From: Dactylis glomerata
Lineage: Eukaryota; Streptophyta; Magnoliopsida; Poales; Poaceae
Assembly (NCBI GenBank): GCA_007115705.1
Contig: QXEO01000170.1
Location: forward strand, 434,001 to 498,000
Length of the DNA stretch: 64,000 nucleotides
Reading direction: 5' to 3'
A model generated the notes under the pieces. That model had not been told where the DNA came from. It saw only the letters and a program-made list of their open reading frames with translations, and did no database searches. The position numbers and the translations under genes are program-made. Shown in pieces: positions 45,575-55,111 of the stretch (positions are counted from its first letter, which is position 1; every line of letters starts with the position of its first letter).

Positions 45575-47152
45575 TGCTAGCTGGTTGATGGCGCAGCAGA
45601 CTGTCCTTGTGCGTGGTGGATAACCAGCCCGTTGGGAACCCCAAGAGGAAGGTATGATGAGTATAGCAGCTAGTTTTCCCTCAGTTAAGAAACCAAGGTT
45701 TAATATCGATCTTGGAGAGGAGAGACAAACGACTGAAGGTGATGCGGAACCTGCACACACACAACCAAGTACTTTGTTCCCAACTTGCGATGAGGTTGTC
45801 AATCTCACCGGTTTGCTTGAAACAAAGATTATGAGTGTATCGAGTGGAAAACAATATAGTATGCGAGTAAAGTAAACAGGTGATAGCAATATGATGGAAA
45901 TAGGACCGGGGTCCACGGTTCACTAGTGGTGTCTCTCCATAGATAAAATAACACATGCTGGGTAAACAAATTACAGTTGGGCAATTGATAGAATAAAGAT
46001 AAACGTGATATGTCAAGAAGATCACTATGAGATTTACTCTGGGCATTACAACAAAATACATAGACCGCCATCCAACTGCATCTATGACTAATAATCCACT
46101 CCCGGGGATATCAATCCGAACACCCCAGTAGTATTAAGTTGCGAACAACAGATAATTGCATTAAGCAAAGTGTGTAATGTAAACAAAGCATATGCCCTTG
46201 AGCATATGAATGTTGTTTTCTCCCTAGTAGCAACAGCACATCTACAACCTTAGAGGTTTCTGTCACTCCCCCAGATTAAATAGAGGCATGAACCCACTAT
46301 CGAGCATAAATACCCCCTCTTGGAGTCACTAGCAACTACTCGGCCAAGATAGCTACTAACAACGGAGAGCATGCAAGATCATAAACAACATAGAGATAAC
46401 AAAAGATAATATTCAGTACAACAACTTAATCATAAACACCAATATTCATCGGATCCCAACAAACCAAACATGTAGAATTACATAACGGTGATCTCAATCA
46501 TGTAGGGTAGCTTATGAGATCTAAACATGAAGCACATGGTGGAGGAGACAACCATCTAGCTACTGCTATGGACCCATAGTCCAAGGTAGACTACTCACTC
46601 ATCGCTCCGGAGGCAAGCATGATGATGAAGAAGACCCCCGGTGGCGATTCCCCTCTCCGGCAGGGTGCCGGGAAGAGCTTCTGGACCCTCCCGATCTTCG
46701 GGTCGACGGCGGCGGCGGATCGCGATGTGTTCTAGAAATCTGATCGGGTACTTAGGTTTTTTCCGTCGGGGGGTCTTTATAGGCGAAGGGGCGATGTCAG
46801 AGGAGGAGCCAGGCGCCCTCACGTGGGGCCCGCGCGGCCAGGGGCCTAGCCGCGCCACCCCTGCGTGTGGGGCCCTGGTGGCCCCCCTCCTACTCCTCTT
46901 CGGATCTCTGGAAGCTTCCGAGTAAAATAAGACTTCGGGAACTTGTTTCGTCCAATTCCGAGAATATTTCCTGTGTATCACTTCTGAAATACAAAAACAG
47001 CAGAAAACAAGAAACTGGCACTGTGGCAACTCGTTAATAGGTTAGTTCCGGAAAATGCATAAAAGTGCCACTAAGTGTAACGAAACAATAGGCAAATGGT
47101 GTAAAAACAAGCATGGAGCATCAAAAATTATAGATACGTTGGAAACGTATCA
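45575..47152 (-). repeat. 5' LTR (right)
   Basis: The 1,578-bp partner of the left LTR begins TGCTAGCTGG and ends GGAAACGTATCA on the plus strand. A TCTTTATAGGCG stretch near 46,775 reads as a weak TATA-like element on one strand only. The 3' flank continues with MULE DNA after CCCTC. Confidence 0.95.
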
Positions 47153-47835
47153 CCCTCCTAAACTGGCTAACCCTGTTGACCAACCTGGACCGTTCATCTA
47201 GCTGTGTGGCGCTTCCCGGTCCGTGCGATCTGTTCTTCTAGAAGCTGAGCTCACTCGCTAGGAACCAATCTGTGGGATCCTTTCGTTTGCAACGGTGACC
47301 GTTCATCTCTGCGACGTGGCTCAACTGTGGCCGTCCGATCTCGTCTTCTAGAAGGTGATTGCACGAGCTGGTAAGCGATCCGTGGGAGAGCTGGCTCTGC
47401 TGCCTCATTGGCTGGTAAAGGGTGCACTCGTCGGACCGTTGTTTCAAGCCGTCGTAGACGTAGCGGGCGTAGCCAAGCATGCGCTCGGCAGACCTGACCC
47501 CGCTCCCATGCATGCACGCGCGCAGCGACGCTCGACGCAGAGAAAAGGCGGCCAATGCATGCACACGTCGCAGCCCAGCCATTTTATGCAGACGCGCGTG
47601 CGTTCACGGGAACGATAAAACGATCACGAAGGAGACAAATGCACGGCCGACGAAGCCCACGCCGCTCCCAACGTATACAACACGTAGTACGAGGGCTATT
47701 TGAAGGCTACGACTTTTGGCAGGACTGAGACGATGAAACGAAGTGGCTGCGCGTGCCCGCCGTCCTCGCATTAAACAAGCTGCGCGTGATTCACTGCCCG
47801 GTTCACTTAGGGCGCCCGCTCACTTCACCTCCTCC

Positions 47836-47850
47836 ACTATAAAAAGCACC
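47836..47850 (+). promoter_or_regulatory. TATA box of the 134-aa MULE cargo gene
   Basis: CACTATAAAAAGCACCC sits about 100 bp upstream of the ATG at 47,943, in GC-rich DNA with pyrimidine-rich stretches after it. Position and sequence fit a plant core promoter. Confidence 0.65.
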
Positions 47851-47942
47851 CAATCCCCATCTCCATCTCCACGCCGCCGCATCCCATTCTCTTCTCCAAA
47901 TCCTGCCTGTCTACCGCCGTAGCCCTCCACTGCCCATCCACC

Positions 47943-48347
47943 ATGCAGTTCATTGGTCCAACCTTCCGCCATCCTGCCATCGTCGAGGAGCGGCGCTATC
48001 CACCGGGCAGGATGGTGGAGAACACCCTGAGGTGCTGGGCCATCTCTAGGTGGAGGGGGCCTGCCGATTTCGCCATGTTCTTCCTGAGATCCTGCTTCAC
48101 GCACCTTCCCGCGGGAACCCTGCCCATGTTCTCCCTCCAGGAGGTCCGGATGGGAGGCAGCGGGCTCCAGGTCACCTTCACCAACCCCTACGAAACCTAC
48201 CATCTCCTCGGCAAAGCCTTTTGGTGCGGCTGTGAGTTCATCTGCTTCACCATGTGCAACATCTACACCCAGTGGGACTACATCTTCCCGAGGGCCAACA
48301 GCATGCACTGCCTCCCCTACATCTTCCCCGACGAGGACGAGGAGTGA
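47943..48347 (+). CDS. Intact 134-aa protein of unknown family carried in the MULE
   Basis: The single open exon begins MQFIGPTFRHPAIVEERRYP and ends FPDEDEE. It has a central HLPAGTLPMFSLQEVRMGG segment, a LLGKAFWCGCEFICFTMCN stretch rich in cysteine and aromatic residues, and no signal peptide. The context sequence around the ATG is CCACCATGC, a good plant start. A TATA box lies about 100 bp upstream and an AATAAAAAAATG polyadenylation-type signal near 48,600. The coding DNA is GC-rich, in contrast to the AT-rich MULE interior on its right, and contains no stop, whereas the MULE transposase has at least five lesions. I do not recognise the family. It could be a captured host gene (Pack-MULE style) or a MULE accessory protein. 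Its location, convergent with the GRF-finger gene, supports either. Confidence 0.6.
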   Translation: MQFIGPTFRHPAIVEERRYPPGRMVENTLRCWAISRWRGPADFAMFFLRSCFTHLPAGTLPMFSLQEVRMGGSGLQVTFTNPYETYHLLGKAFWCGCEFICFTMCNIYTQWDYIFPRANSMHCLPYIFPDEDEE

Positions 48348-48839
48348 AGGGGATCTGCAGCTCGAGCCCAGGATTTGATGTTGGATCTTGAAGAGCTCGA
48401 GGAGTGAAGGTGTAGGGCACGGCTTGCCCATTTAATTTCCTACATGTTTCTAGTTTAATCTGTATCATTGATCGAGTCGTTATTCGTTGAGTCAGGTCCG
48501 CTTTGTGTTAGTGTTATGCCCATGGAATGCTATCCCTATGTATGCTATCTAATGTTTGTGTGTCGAGTGAATGCTATGCCCTATGTAATGTTTGAGTTTT
48601 AATAAAAAAATGTATTATTTGTGTCATCAAGTTCTAGTTATCATCCGTCACAACACCACAACCATCAACAAAAATATATCAATTTATTACTTTGACAATA
48701 TTTAAAAAATGTTTCAATCCAAACAAGAATAAATATTTCTTTTAGTACACACCAAAACTTGACACATACACACATCCTACACTTTGAGCCAAGTAGAAAC
48801 GTTTATTTTAACTTGACACGTCATTTTTGTGAGCACTAC

Positions 48840-49130
48840 ACCTACCAGTACATTTCTTTTTCATCTGACAAAATTTGAGCCAACACAACAAAGTTTAAGC
48901 CAATACAACAAGCATTGAGCCAACACAACCAAAATTTGAGCCAAAAAATTCTTAGCCAAAACTACACAACAATATTTCATTTAGCCAACACGACACACCA
49001 GAATTTGAGCCAAAAATTTAGAGCCAACAAAACCAATTTTATATCGCCAGCGCGACACACCAACATTTGAGCAAACACAACAAAATTTGAGCCAAACAAA
49101 ATGAAATTTGAGCCAAACACCCATTTTCTT
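48840..49130. repeat. Short tandem repeats of TTTGAGCCAA type
   Basis: GAGCCAACACAACA, AATTTGAGCCAA and related 12-20-bp units recur at least ten times, irregularly spaced, in AT-rich DNA between the two MULE cargo genes. They resemble subterminal or regulatory repeats of a transposon but could be simple slippage products. Confidence 0.7.
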
Positions 49131-49561
49131 GGTCGAAAATAACATTTACGCAATATTCCAACATGTCTAATAATGTTTTAGCCGACAATAACGTGTCAAA
49201 ATATTTCATCCACAAAGTGAACCCTTCACGCCTTATTTCCCAACACGAACCTTTTTTTTCCTTACTCATTTATAAAAGCAGTACTGACTGATTGGCCCAG
49301 CAACAGGCCCAACAATCGGCCCATGAACTGGTCGATTTTTCTATTTTCTGAAATGGCTAACTGAACCTGTTCGAGGTGTTAACTGAACCTCATCGAGTTC
49401 GTCTTTCACTGATTTCATACGTTCTCGATTTCGACTGGAAGCATTCGGAGATAATTAATTCAAATTCATAACATAGTTCATCTTACAAAAGGGCATGCCC
49501 TATTACAAACAATATCCTACTTGGGCAGCTCGCGCAATCCACAACTCCTAAATTGAAATGG

Positions 49562-50124
49562 CTAATCCGAACGCCATAGAAACATCAAATATATGGCAAT
49601 GATGCACACATAAAATGCTCCTGCCATCATGTTTAACTGCTTCTTCAATTCCACAATCTGGCTCAACAGCTTGTTCAATTTCTGCAACTCCACATTTACC
49701 TCTAATGGCCCAATGGCTCTGTTTGAGATCTCCTCCTCCACAACAGATGAGATGGGAGCCTGGATTGGGGGCAGCACTTCAACTATAAGCCCTCGATCCC
49801 GAATGTACTTATCCATCCACTCAAAATGGCCACATTCTTCCAAATCCTAAAAAGGGGAACGCAAACCCTAATTCCCAAATCCAAAGTGCAAAATTAAAAT
49901 CAAGACAAATCGAGACAAATCAGGACAAATACTTCCTTCCCATCCTTCCCTTGACGTGGCTTGCTCTCGCACTTGACGAATTCCCGGCCGACGTTGCCCC
50001 TCGCCGAGCGCACACATGTCAACCGCTTCAGTGGATCGAGGCGAGGGCAGTCCAGGCATCTAGTCATCGGGACTTCTCCATAACGCGGCCAGGACTTCTG
50101 GGAGCCAGAAGCGGAGCTGGACAT
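49562..50124 (-). CDS. GRF-type zinc-finger protein with coiled coil and C-terminal membrane helix (158 aa), MULE cargo
   Basis: Exon 1 (50,124 to 49,933) starts MSSSASGSQKSWPRYGEVPM, has RCLDCPRLDPLKRLTCVRSA then RGNVGREFVKCES, and ends GKDGKE at GAA|GTATTT. Exon 2 (49,846 to 49,562) follows a TTTTAG acceptor in phase 0 with DLEECGHFEWMDKYIRDRG. Together they make a GRF zinc finger (CX2C...GREFVKC...CGHFEW). A linker, a leucine/lysine coiled coil (ELQKLNKLLSQIVELKKQLN) and a hydrophobic helix (AGAFYVCIIAIYLMFLW) follow. GRF fingers bind nucleic acid. The tail would place the protein on a membrane. Both exons are open and the junction keeps frame. The gene lies about 425 bp from the right MULE terminus, reading inward. 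A C-terminal relative lies at 27,270-27,440. Confidence 0.8.
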
Positions 50125-50599
50125 CCCTCGCTGCCGCCGCCGCGGACCGTTGCCGGAGATGAGGAAGAAGAAGGTGTGTGGGGAAGAACGGGAAGAACAG
50201 AGGAAGAACAGGGGAATGGTGATGTCGGGGCCACGGGAACGGGGGCTGACTCTGTTTCTTTCTAAATAGATAAGCCTAACTTGGATAAGTGGTGGGTCCC
50301 AGTCTGAGGTAGCGCGCAGTGGGTCCCGCATAGCAACGGTCGACTGGTGGGTCCTGCGTTCAAACAGCCTAGCTCACGTAATCCAACTACGTTAACGGCC
50401 AGCATTCGGTTTAAGTGATTAAAAGAGCCGTATCGGGTCGTGGCTATTTGGGCCATTGCATATGTCGCATCTCAGCTATTTCATCCAAAAACGTCGTTTT
50501 CCAGCGAATAGCGATGAAAGACGTCGTCGCTGAGCCATTCGCCCCCATGAGCTTGGCCTAGCCATCGGCCCCGCTCATCACGTTCCTTCTGGTCTTCAA

Positions 50600-51030
50600 C
50601 GTCGCATCATCCTCGGCTCCTTCCACGTAGTCTTCATAGCCGCGTACATGGCGCATGTCGTGGGGTTCCCTGCCGTGGCCGAGTCCGCGTGCGCCGCGCT
50701 CCCCGCGTTCGCCGGCCGCATCGTCCCCAACGCCTCGTGTGGCGTCTGGCATGCCAAAGGTCGTCTGTGGCAACACGCACGCGGAGCTCGTGGTGGCGCA
50801 CACCGGCGTAGCGCTTGCAGACATGAATTTTGCTGACGCCGACGCCTCGCTGGGCACCATCCAGGTGCCTTTCAGGCTCGGTCTGGCGCTATCGCTGCAG
50901 CTCATCCGCTTCGCGTGCAGCGGGTTCTCGGCTGACGTGGGGCACAGATCACCTGCTCGTCGACTGCCACGGCCTCACCCCGCAGCCAAATGCCTGGGCG
51001 GAGATGCTCCACTCCGGCGGCATCTCATAG
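50600..51030 (+). pseudogene. BAHD acyltransferase fragment
   Basis: Translated in shifting frames the DNA reads LPAFAGRIVPN, then VVCGNTHAELVVAHTGVALAD, NFADADASLGTIQVPF, LALSLQLIRFACSGF and, after a frameshift near 50,930, GTDHLLVDCHGL. HLLVD (50,950-50,964) matches the catalytic HXXXD motif of plant BAHD acyl-CoA-dependent acyltransferases. Only the middle of the N-terminal half is present; there is no DFGWG motif. The fragment starts next to the MULE right end. It is a dead fragment, either a host gene cut by rearrangement or old captured DNA. Confidence 0.7.
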
Positions 51031-51239
51031 GCAAAGTAAAGCGGCCTGGGGCACGCGTACGCGGCAACAGTACTGCAGGAGGACGCGAGGCCGTTGGAAC
51101 GGTGGCGCCGGAGGAAGGGCTTGAAGAAGAGGAGCGCCACGGAGGCGGCAGAGCTCCACCACCGGTGGCGCTGCTTGTTGGTTGTCGATGTGCTTCTGCT
51201 TATGTTGGTGTTTCACTGTTTCTTCGAGATGGGCTTCTG

Positions 51240-51830
51240 AAGCTTGCACCGCGGGGGCTCCAATGGCGCCATGTTAGACACGAATGACTACCGGCTCTTG
51301 GCCGGGTCGAACACCTCGGCGGACCTCAGGCCGCCACAATCTCTCTCTGCTGGCGATGTGCAAGCGGTTGCCCATCACGCACGCGCCGAAGTAGTGCCGC
51401 CGGCGAAGCATATCCGGTGCACGGTGCCACCGGTTGCTCCTGGCGCTGTAGAACACCACTCGGTGCATGGCGCCCCTGCGGCCGAGCAGGCACAGGTGGC
51501 AGCCGCCCAACAGGGCGCAGCCGAACCCTGCAGCGTCCGCGTACTCGCTGGGTATGGGAGACAGCGCGCCAACGACGCCCTGCGCGCCGCCGGGTCGAGC
51601 ACGTCCCACAACACATGCCCGTCACCGTCGCACTTGAAGCCGTACAGCCACTGCTCAGCAAGCCCGAGCCTCCCACGGAGGCCGTAGAAGTAGTTGCCGG
51701 CCAGGAGGCAGAGCCACCTCCTACATACCGGCCTTCCAGTGCTCGGCCCGCGGCACGCGGATGAGGCACGCGATGGCGCTGTCGTCGGGAAGCCAGGGGA
51801 GCAGCGGCATTGCTCGTGACAGCGGGCCAC
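51240..51830 (-). pseudogene. F-box/kelch-repeat gene fragment (At1g55270-like)
   Basis: The minus strand gives MPLLPWLPDDSAIACLIRVP, then RAEHW, then after a frame change VCRRWLCLLAGNYFYGLR, GLAEQWLYGFKCDGDGHVLW and DVLDPA. After another frame change it reads IPSEYADAAGFGCALLGGCH, LCLLGRRG, and VVFYSARSNRWHRAPDMLRR then RHYFG. The order F-box (LPDD.A..CL.RVPR) followed by a kelch blade matches plant F-box/kelch proteins that act as substrate receptors in SCF ubiquitin ligases. The C-terminal blades are missing and at least two frameshifts are present. GC content is very high, as in grass genes. It reads opposite to the BAHD fragment. Confidence 0.75.
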
Positions 51831-51959
51831 CCTAGACGATTTCTTCTCATTCTCAGGACATGCCTGCCGACGCCGGCCTCTTATATGTATTTGTATAGAC
51901 TTATCTTAGTCTAATCCTAACCGTACAAAGGTTATCATCTTTTAATTATATTTGTCAGT

Positions 51960-53644
51960 CTAATATAAATACAAGGAGGCCGGACCCCTAAAGGCTAAAG
52001 GTGTTGGTATAAACTTGGAGCGTCTTTTATAGTATTGTTATAGTTTGCTTTTGCTTTGTTTTCTTTTTATTTGGATGAGACCATCATGTTTATTTATTTT
52101 TAGAGAAAGCTACTAGAGATTTAGTTTGATTTGATTTGGATGCATTGAAAGATTTGGGATTGAGATATAGGAGTTGATTATTAAGATACATATAGTTGCA
52201 TGCTTTGAATAAGTTTTGATCTGTATGTGGTTTATTAGGAGCTATTTTATATTTATTGTTTTGATGCTTAATACTTATTTACATTGTTTAACATCGATTA
52301 TTTAGCTCTATGAACACTTATGCATGCATGTAGTTGGTTAGCTTTCTCCCTCTTGCTAGCCCAAAAATAAAAAATCCAACAAGTCAAAAACTTGTTTTTC
52401 CAACACCTTCGAACCAAGTTATTCCAGTGAGTCCACCATATCTACCTATTAGCTTTGATGCTATTCCAAGTATGTTTCTCATGTTTCATTGTTTTACTTA
52501 GTTTTGAATGTTAAAATGCTTATGAGTATGTTTGTTCTGAGAAAAGTGGTCTAATGGCTCCCACGAACTTGAATGCATACTTTATTTCTTGCATTTAATA
52601 AATTTGAACCATTGTGATTAAGATTATGAAGTTGTGAGCTTGACAAAATCTGAGTTAGGAGTTAGCTCGTCTATGCTGTTATAGGGCAAGCTTCCAGCAT
52701 TGCACTTGTTTATATCTAGTTGATGTCATGATTCTTTTGTTTTTGGATGCTTATCATTTGTAAACTAAGTGAGAAAACATTGTTCATTCATGGAGTTTGT
52801 ATAAATGGTTAGAGAAAACTCTCGGGCCGCTAATCTAAACTATGCATCATTCATGGTGGAAATTTACAACATTCCATAGTAAGCATTCGACGATGCATCT
52901 CATAATAAAAGCTATACCCAATGGTAAATAAAAGAGATGTTGAGGTATTCATTGTCTATTTGTCTTGTCAGTTTGGTATGAGAAAGCTTCTATATCATCG
53001 GGTAAGAGGTACCCCGGTTGAGATTCTCTATGATGCTATTATACTTACAATGACAAGACTTTGCTTTATTTCCCGAGTTTAGTAACATCTGGTGTAGGCA
53101 CTCATTTTCAAAGGGCATGAGGCGTTCAACTTATATTTTGTCAAGGGCACTACTCATATTTGCTTTCACTTTAACTATTAACCATTTCAAGATGCTAATG
53201 ATAGGGGCAATGGGAGCCTGAAACCAGTGAATACCATATCTCAAACATAAGCTTAAATTGAAGGATTTGGAAGCTAGATATTATTTACTCATGTTTTACC
53301 TCTGCTTATCATCTGTTTACCTATAGTTTCCACCTTTACATTCAGTTTCAAGAAGAATACTCTATGACCATTATAGGATGTCTTTACTTTGTTTTATTTC
53401 ATTTTGCATACATTAGGTCCATAGAGCTTTCTTCTATGTTTTACTTTGTGAATTATTATTAGACATCCTTATATTGAAATGTTGATATCCTTTGATAATC
53501 TATCTTGCATATTGCTACTTATTTATAGAATGAATCATTTAATTATGTGTAGCAGCAATAATCTTCTTTGATATCTTAGATAGTAGTAAAGTACAAAGCT
53601 CATGTTAGTTTTATCACCTTTATACTCGAGTACGAGTATAGGTT
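51960..53644 (+). other. 3' interior of a Gypsy-type non-autonomous retrotransposon
   Basis: This AT-rich stretch has no long open frame but ends in the polypurine tract AAGCTTGGGGATGT (53645-53658) right before an LTR. Its segment 52,840-53,060 is related to the 3' interior of the LTR element at 40-47 kb (inverse orientation). The 5' part and 5' LTR of this unit are missing. Confidence 0.6.
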
Positions 53645-53658
53645 AAGCTTGGGGATGT
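53645..53658 (+). promoter_or_regulatory. Polypurine tract before the LTR
   Basis: AAGCTTGGGGATGT immediately precedes the TG that starts the LTR at 53,659, as expected for the plus-strand priming site of a Gypsy-type element reading rightward. Confidence 0.75.
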
Positions 53659-55111
53659 TGATGCATGTAAAATGCATACATGATCTTTGCATTTTATCAC
53701 TTGATATTCCACCTTATTTGCATCATATATTGGTTATATTCATGTTTTTTGATGATTATTGGGAATAATTCACATGTTTCCTAATTTTATCGAATTAACC
53801 TGGGAAAACCAGAAAATCACTTTTTCTATGTTTTTTATTTTCAGGGACCCAAACGAAGTCCAAATCACCTGAAACTTTGGGGGAACAAGTTTTTCCACGG
53901 AACAAGACTTACGAGCAAAGGAAATGCAACAAGGGAGCCACGAGGGCCAAATGGGCATGGCCCAGGCGGCCAGATTCCCTGGCCGCATGGGGCCTACCCG
54001 TTCCCCCCTCGTTGCTCTGATACCGTCGACCTTCATCTTGATGGATTCGTCTTGACCTAAAACCATCTATAAAAAAGGTCCCCCTGCGGGTCGCCAAAAA
54101 GAGCGCCGTCAAAACACAGAAACACGAAACAAAAGCCTGGGAGATCAAAGATTGGAGGGGAAAACTCCGGTGGGGCGCTGCCGGTGTGATCTCCATCCCC
54201 TCCAACGACTCTACCTTTGTCACCATGATGAAGAGGGAGTAGTCCACCTCTGGACTACGGGTTTGTGGCAGTAGTTACATGTATCTCTCTCTTGTTCTCA
54301 TCGTCTTAGCGCCATATGAGTTGCATAACATGATTATAGCCATCTTTGTATCACTTTTGTGGTGGATCTTTCTATATGAGTAATATATGAGATTGCAATT
54401 GTTCTTTAATTTTAGTGTATGAGTAGATTTATATTATGTACTCTGTTCTTGTTTACTTCTTATGATCAAGCATGTTTATGAGAGCGTGTGTGGGGGAACA
54501 TGTGCATTAGTTGGAGTAATGGGGGGTGATTACTCTAGGGAGGACAGTCCTTCGGAGTCACTTGGGTGTTTACCTTACTTTGTTGCCTCACTAGGGATAA
54601 AGAAAATACCATGCTATAGGATGTCTCTAGCATGACCTTGCTGAGTATCCGCGGCTTGATTTAGCATGTTCTTATTTTAACTTCATGTCATTGTGCTAAA
54701 TGCTATGCTCTGAGTTTATCTTAATACCGAGGTGATTAGATTAAATTCCCATCTTGGTGGAGTATGAGAGAGATGAATAACCAAAACATCTCTATATAGG
54801 ACGTGATGCCTATATGAATTCATTTGAATCTGAACTTTGTTGCAATCTTTTATGTTAATTGTATGATCCTATGTCCGCCATATCTTTTATGAGAGAGTGC
54901 ATTAGTGAATCCATGAACCCCGATCCACTTTTAATTATAAGAAATAACTTTCCATTCACTCTATCGCTTTTTTTCATTTTTAGTCATTATTAATTTCGAA
55001 AATATAAAAACATTTTCTTTATTGCATTTCACAAACCAAAACACTACAACCATACCTTTTACTGTTTACCATTGCATTGCATTACTTTAGTTTGCATATT
55101 CCCGCGGCACA
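53659..55111 (+). repeat. Gypsy-type LTR with PPT on one side and PBS on the other
   Basis: The proposed LTR starts TGATGCATGTAAAATGC and ends CCCGCGGCACA, about 1,453 bp. It is preceded by a polypurine tract and followed, 8 bp later, by a primer-binding site (TGGCGCCGTTGC from 55,120). A single LTR cannot normally have both neighbours, so two elements probably share it after recombination. A GGTCCCCCTGCGGGTC GC-rich core near 54,080 lies in its middle. Confidence 0.65.

Larger units (their letters stand above)
40291..47152 (-). mobile_element. Non-autonomous LTR retrotransposon (Gypsy-type signals), young
   Basis: LTRs at 40,291-41,867 and 45,575-47,152 are flanked by the 5-bp target duplication CCCTC (40286-40290 and 47153-47157). 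The primer-binding site lies just inside the right LTR and a purine-rich AAGCTTCGGGATGC lies just outside the left one, so the element is transcribed leftward. The 3.7-kb interior has one gag-region-like open frame and no protease, reverse transcriptase or integrase. It therefore depends on proteins of an autonomous relative. Confidence 0.95.
35454..50549 (+). mobile_element. Mutator-like element (MULE), 15.1 kb including a nested LTR retrotransposon
   Basis: The ends are inverted copies: CATGGGGCGAATGGCTCAG, then A, then GACGACG at the left (35454-35480). At the right, reverse-complemented from 50549, they read CATGGGGGCGAATGGCTCAG then CGACGACG. Similarity decays after about 30 bp, with later shared words such as GCGACATAT and AAATAGC. 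Inside are a MURA-type transposase on the plus strand, a 134-aa intact gene on the plus strand, and a GRF-finger gene on the minus strand next to the right end. A 9-bp target duplication could not be found, so the exact ends are uncertain by a few bases. The LTR element at 40,291-47,152 inserted later. Confidence 0.8.

Noticed and set aside
48000..48430. Minus-strand frame of about 200 codons opposite the 134-aa MULE gene.
   Set aside because: It starts in the polyadenylation region and ends in the promoter of the plus-strand gene; TATA and poly(A) signals support the plus strand.
35445..50558. A 9-bp target duplication for the large MULE.
   Set aside because: GCTGCGCCC on the left and AGCTTGGCC on the right do not match; no alternative end position gave a match.
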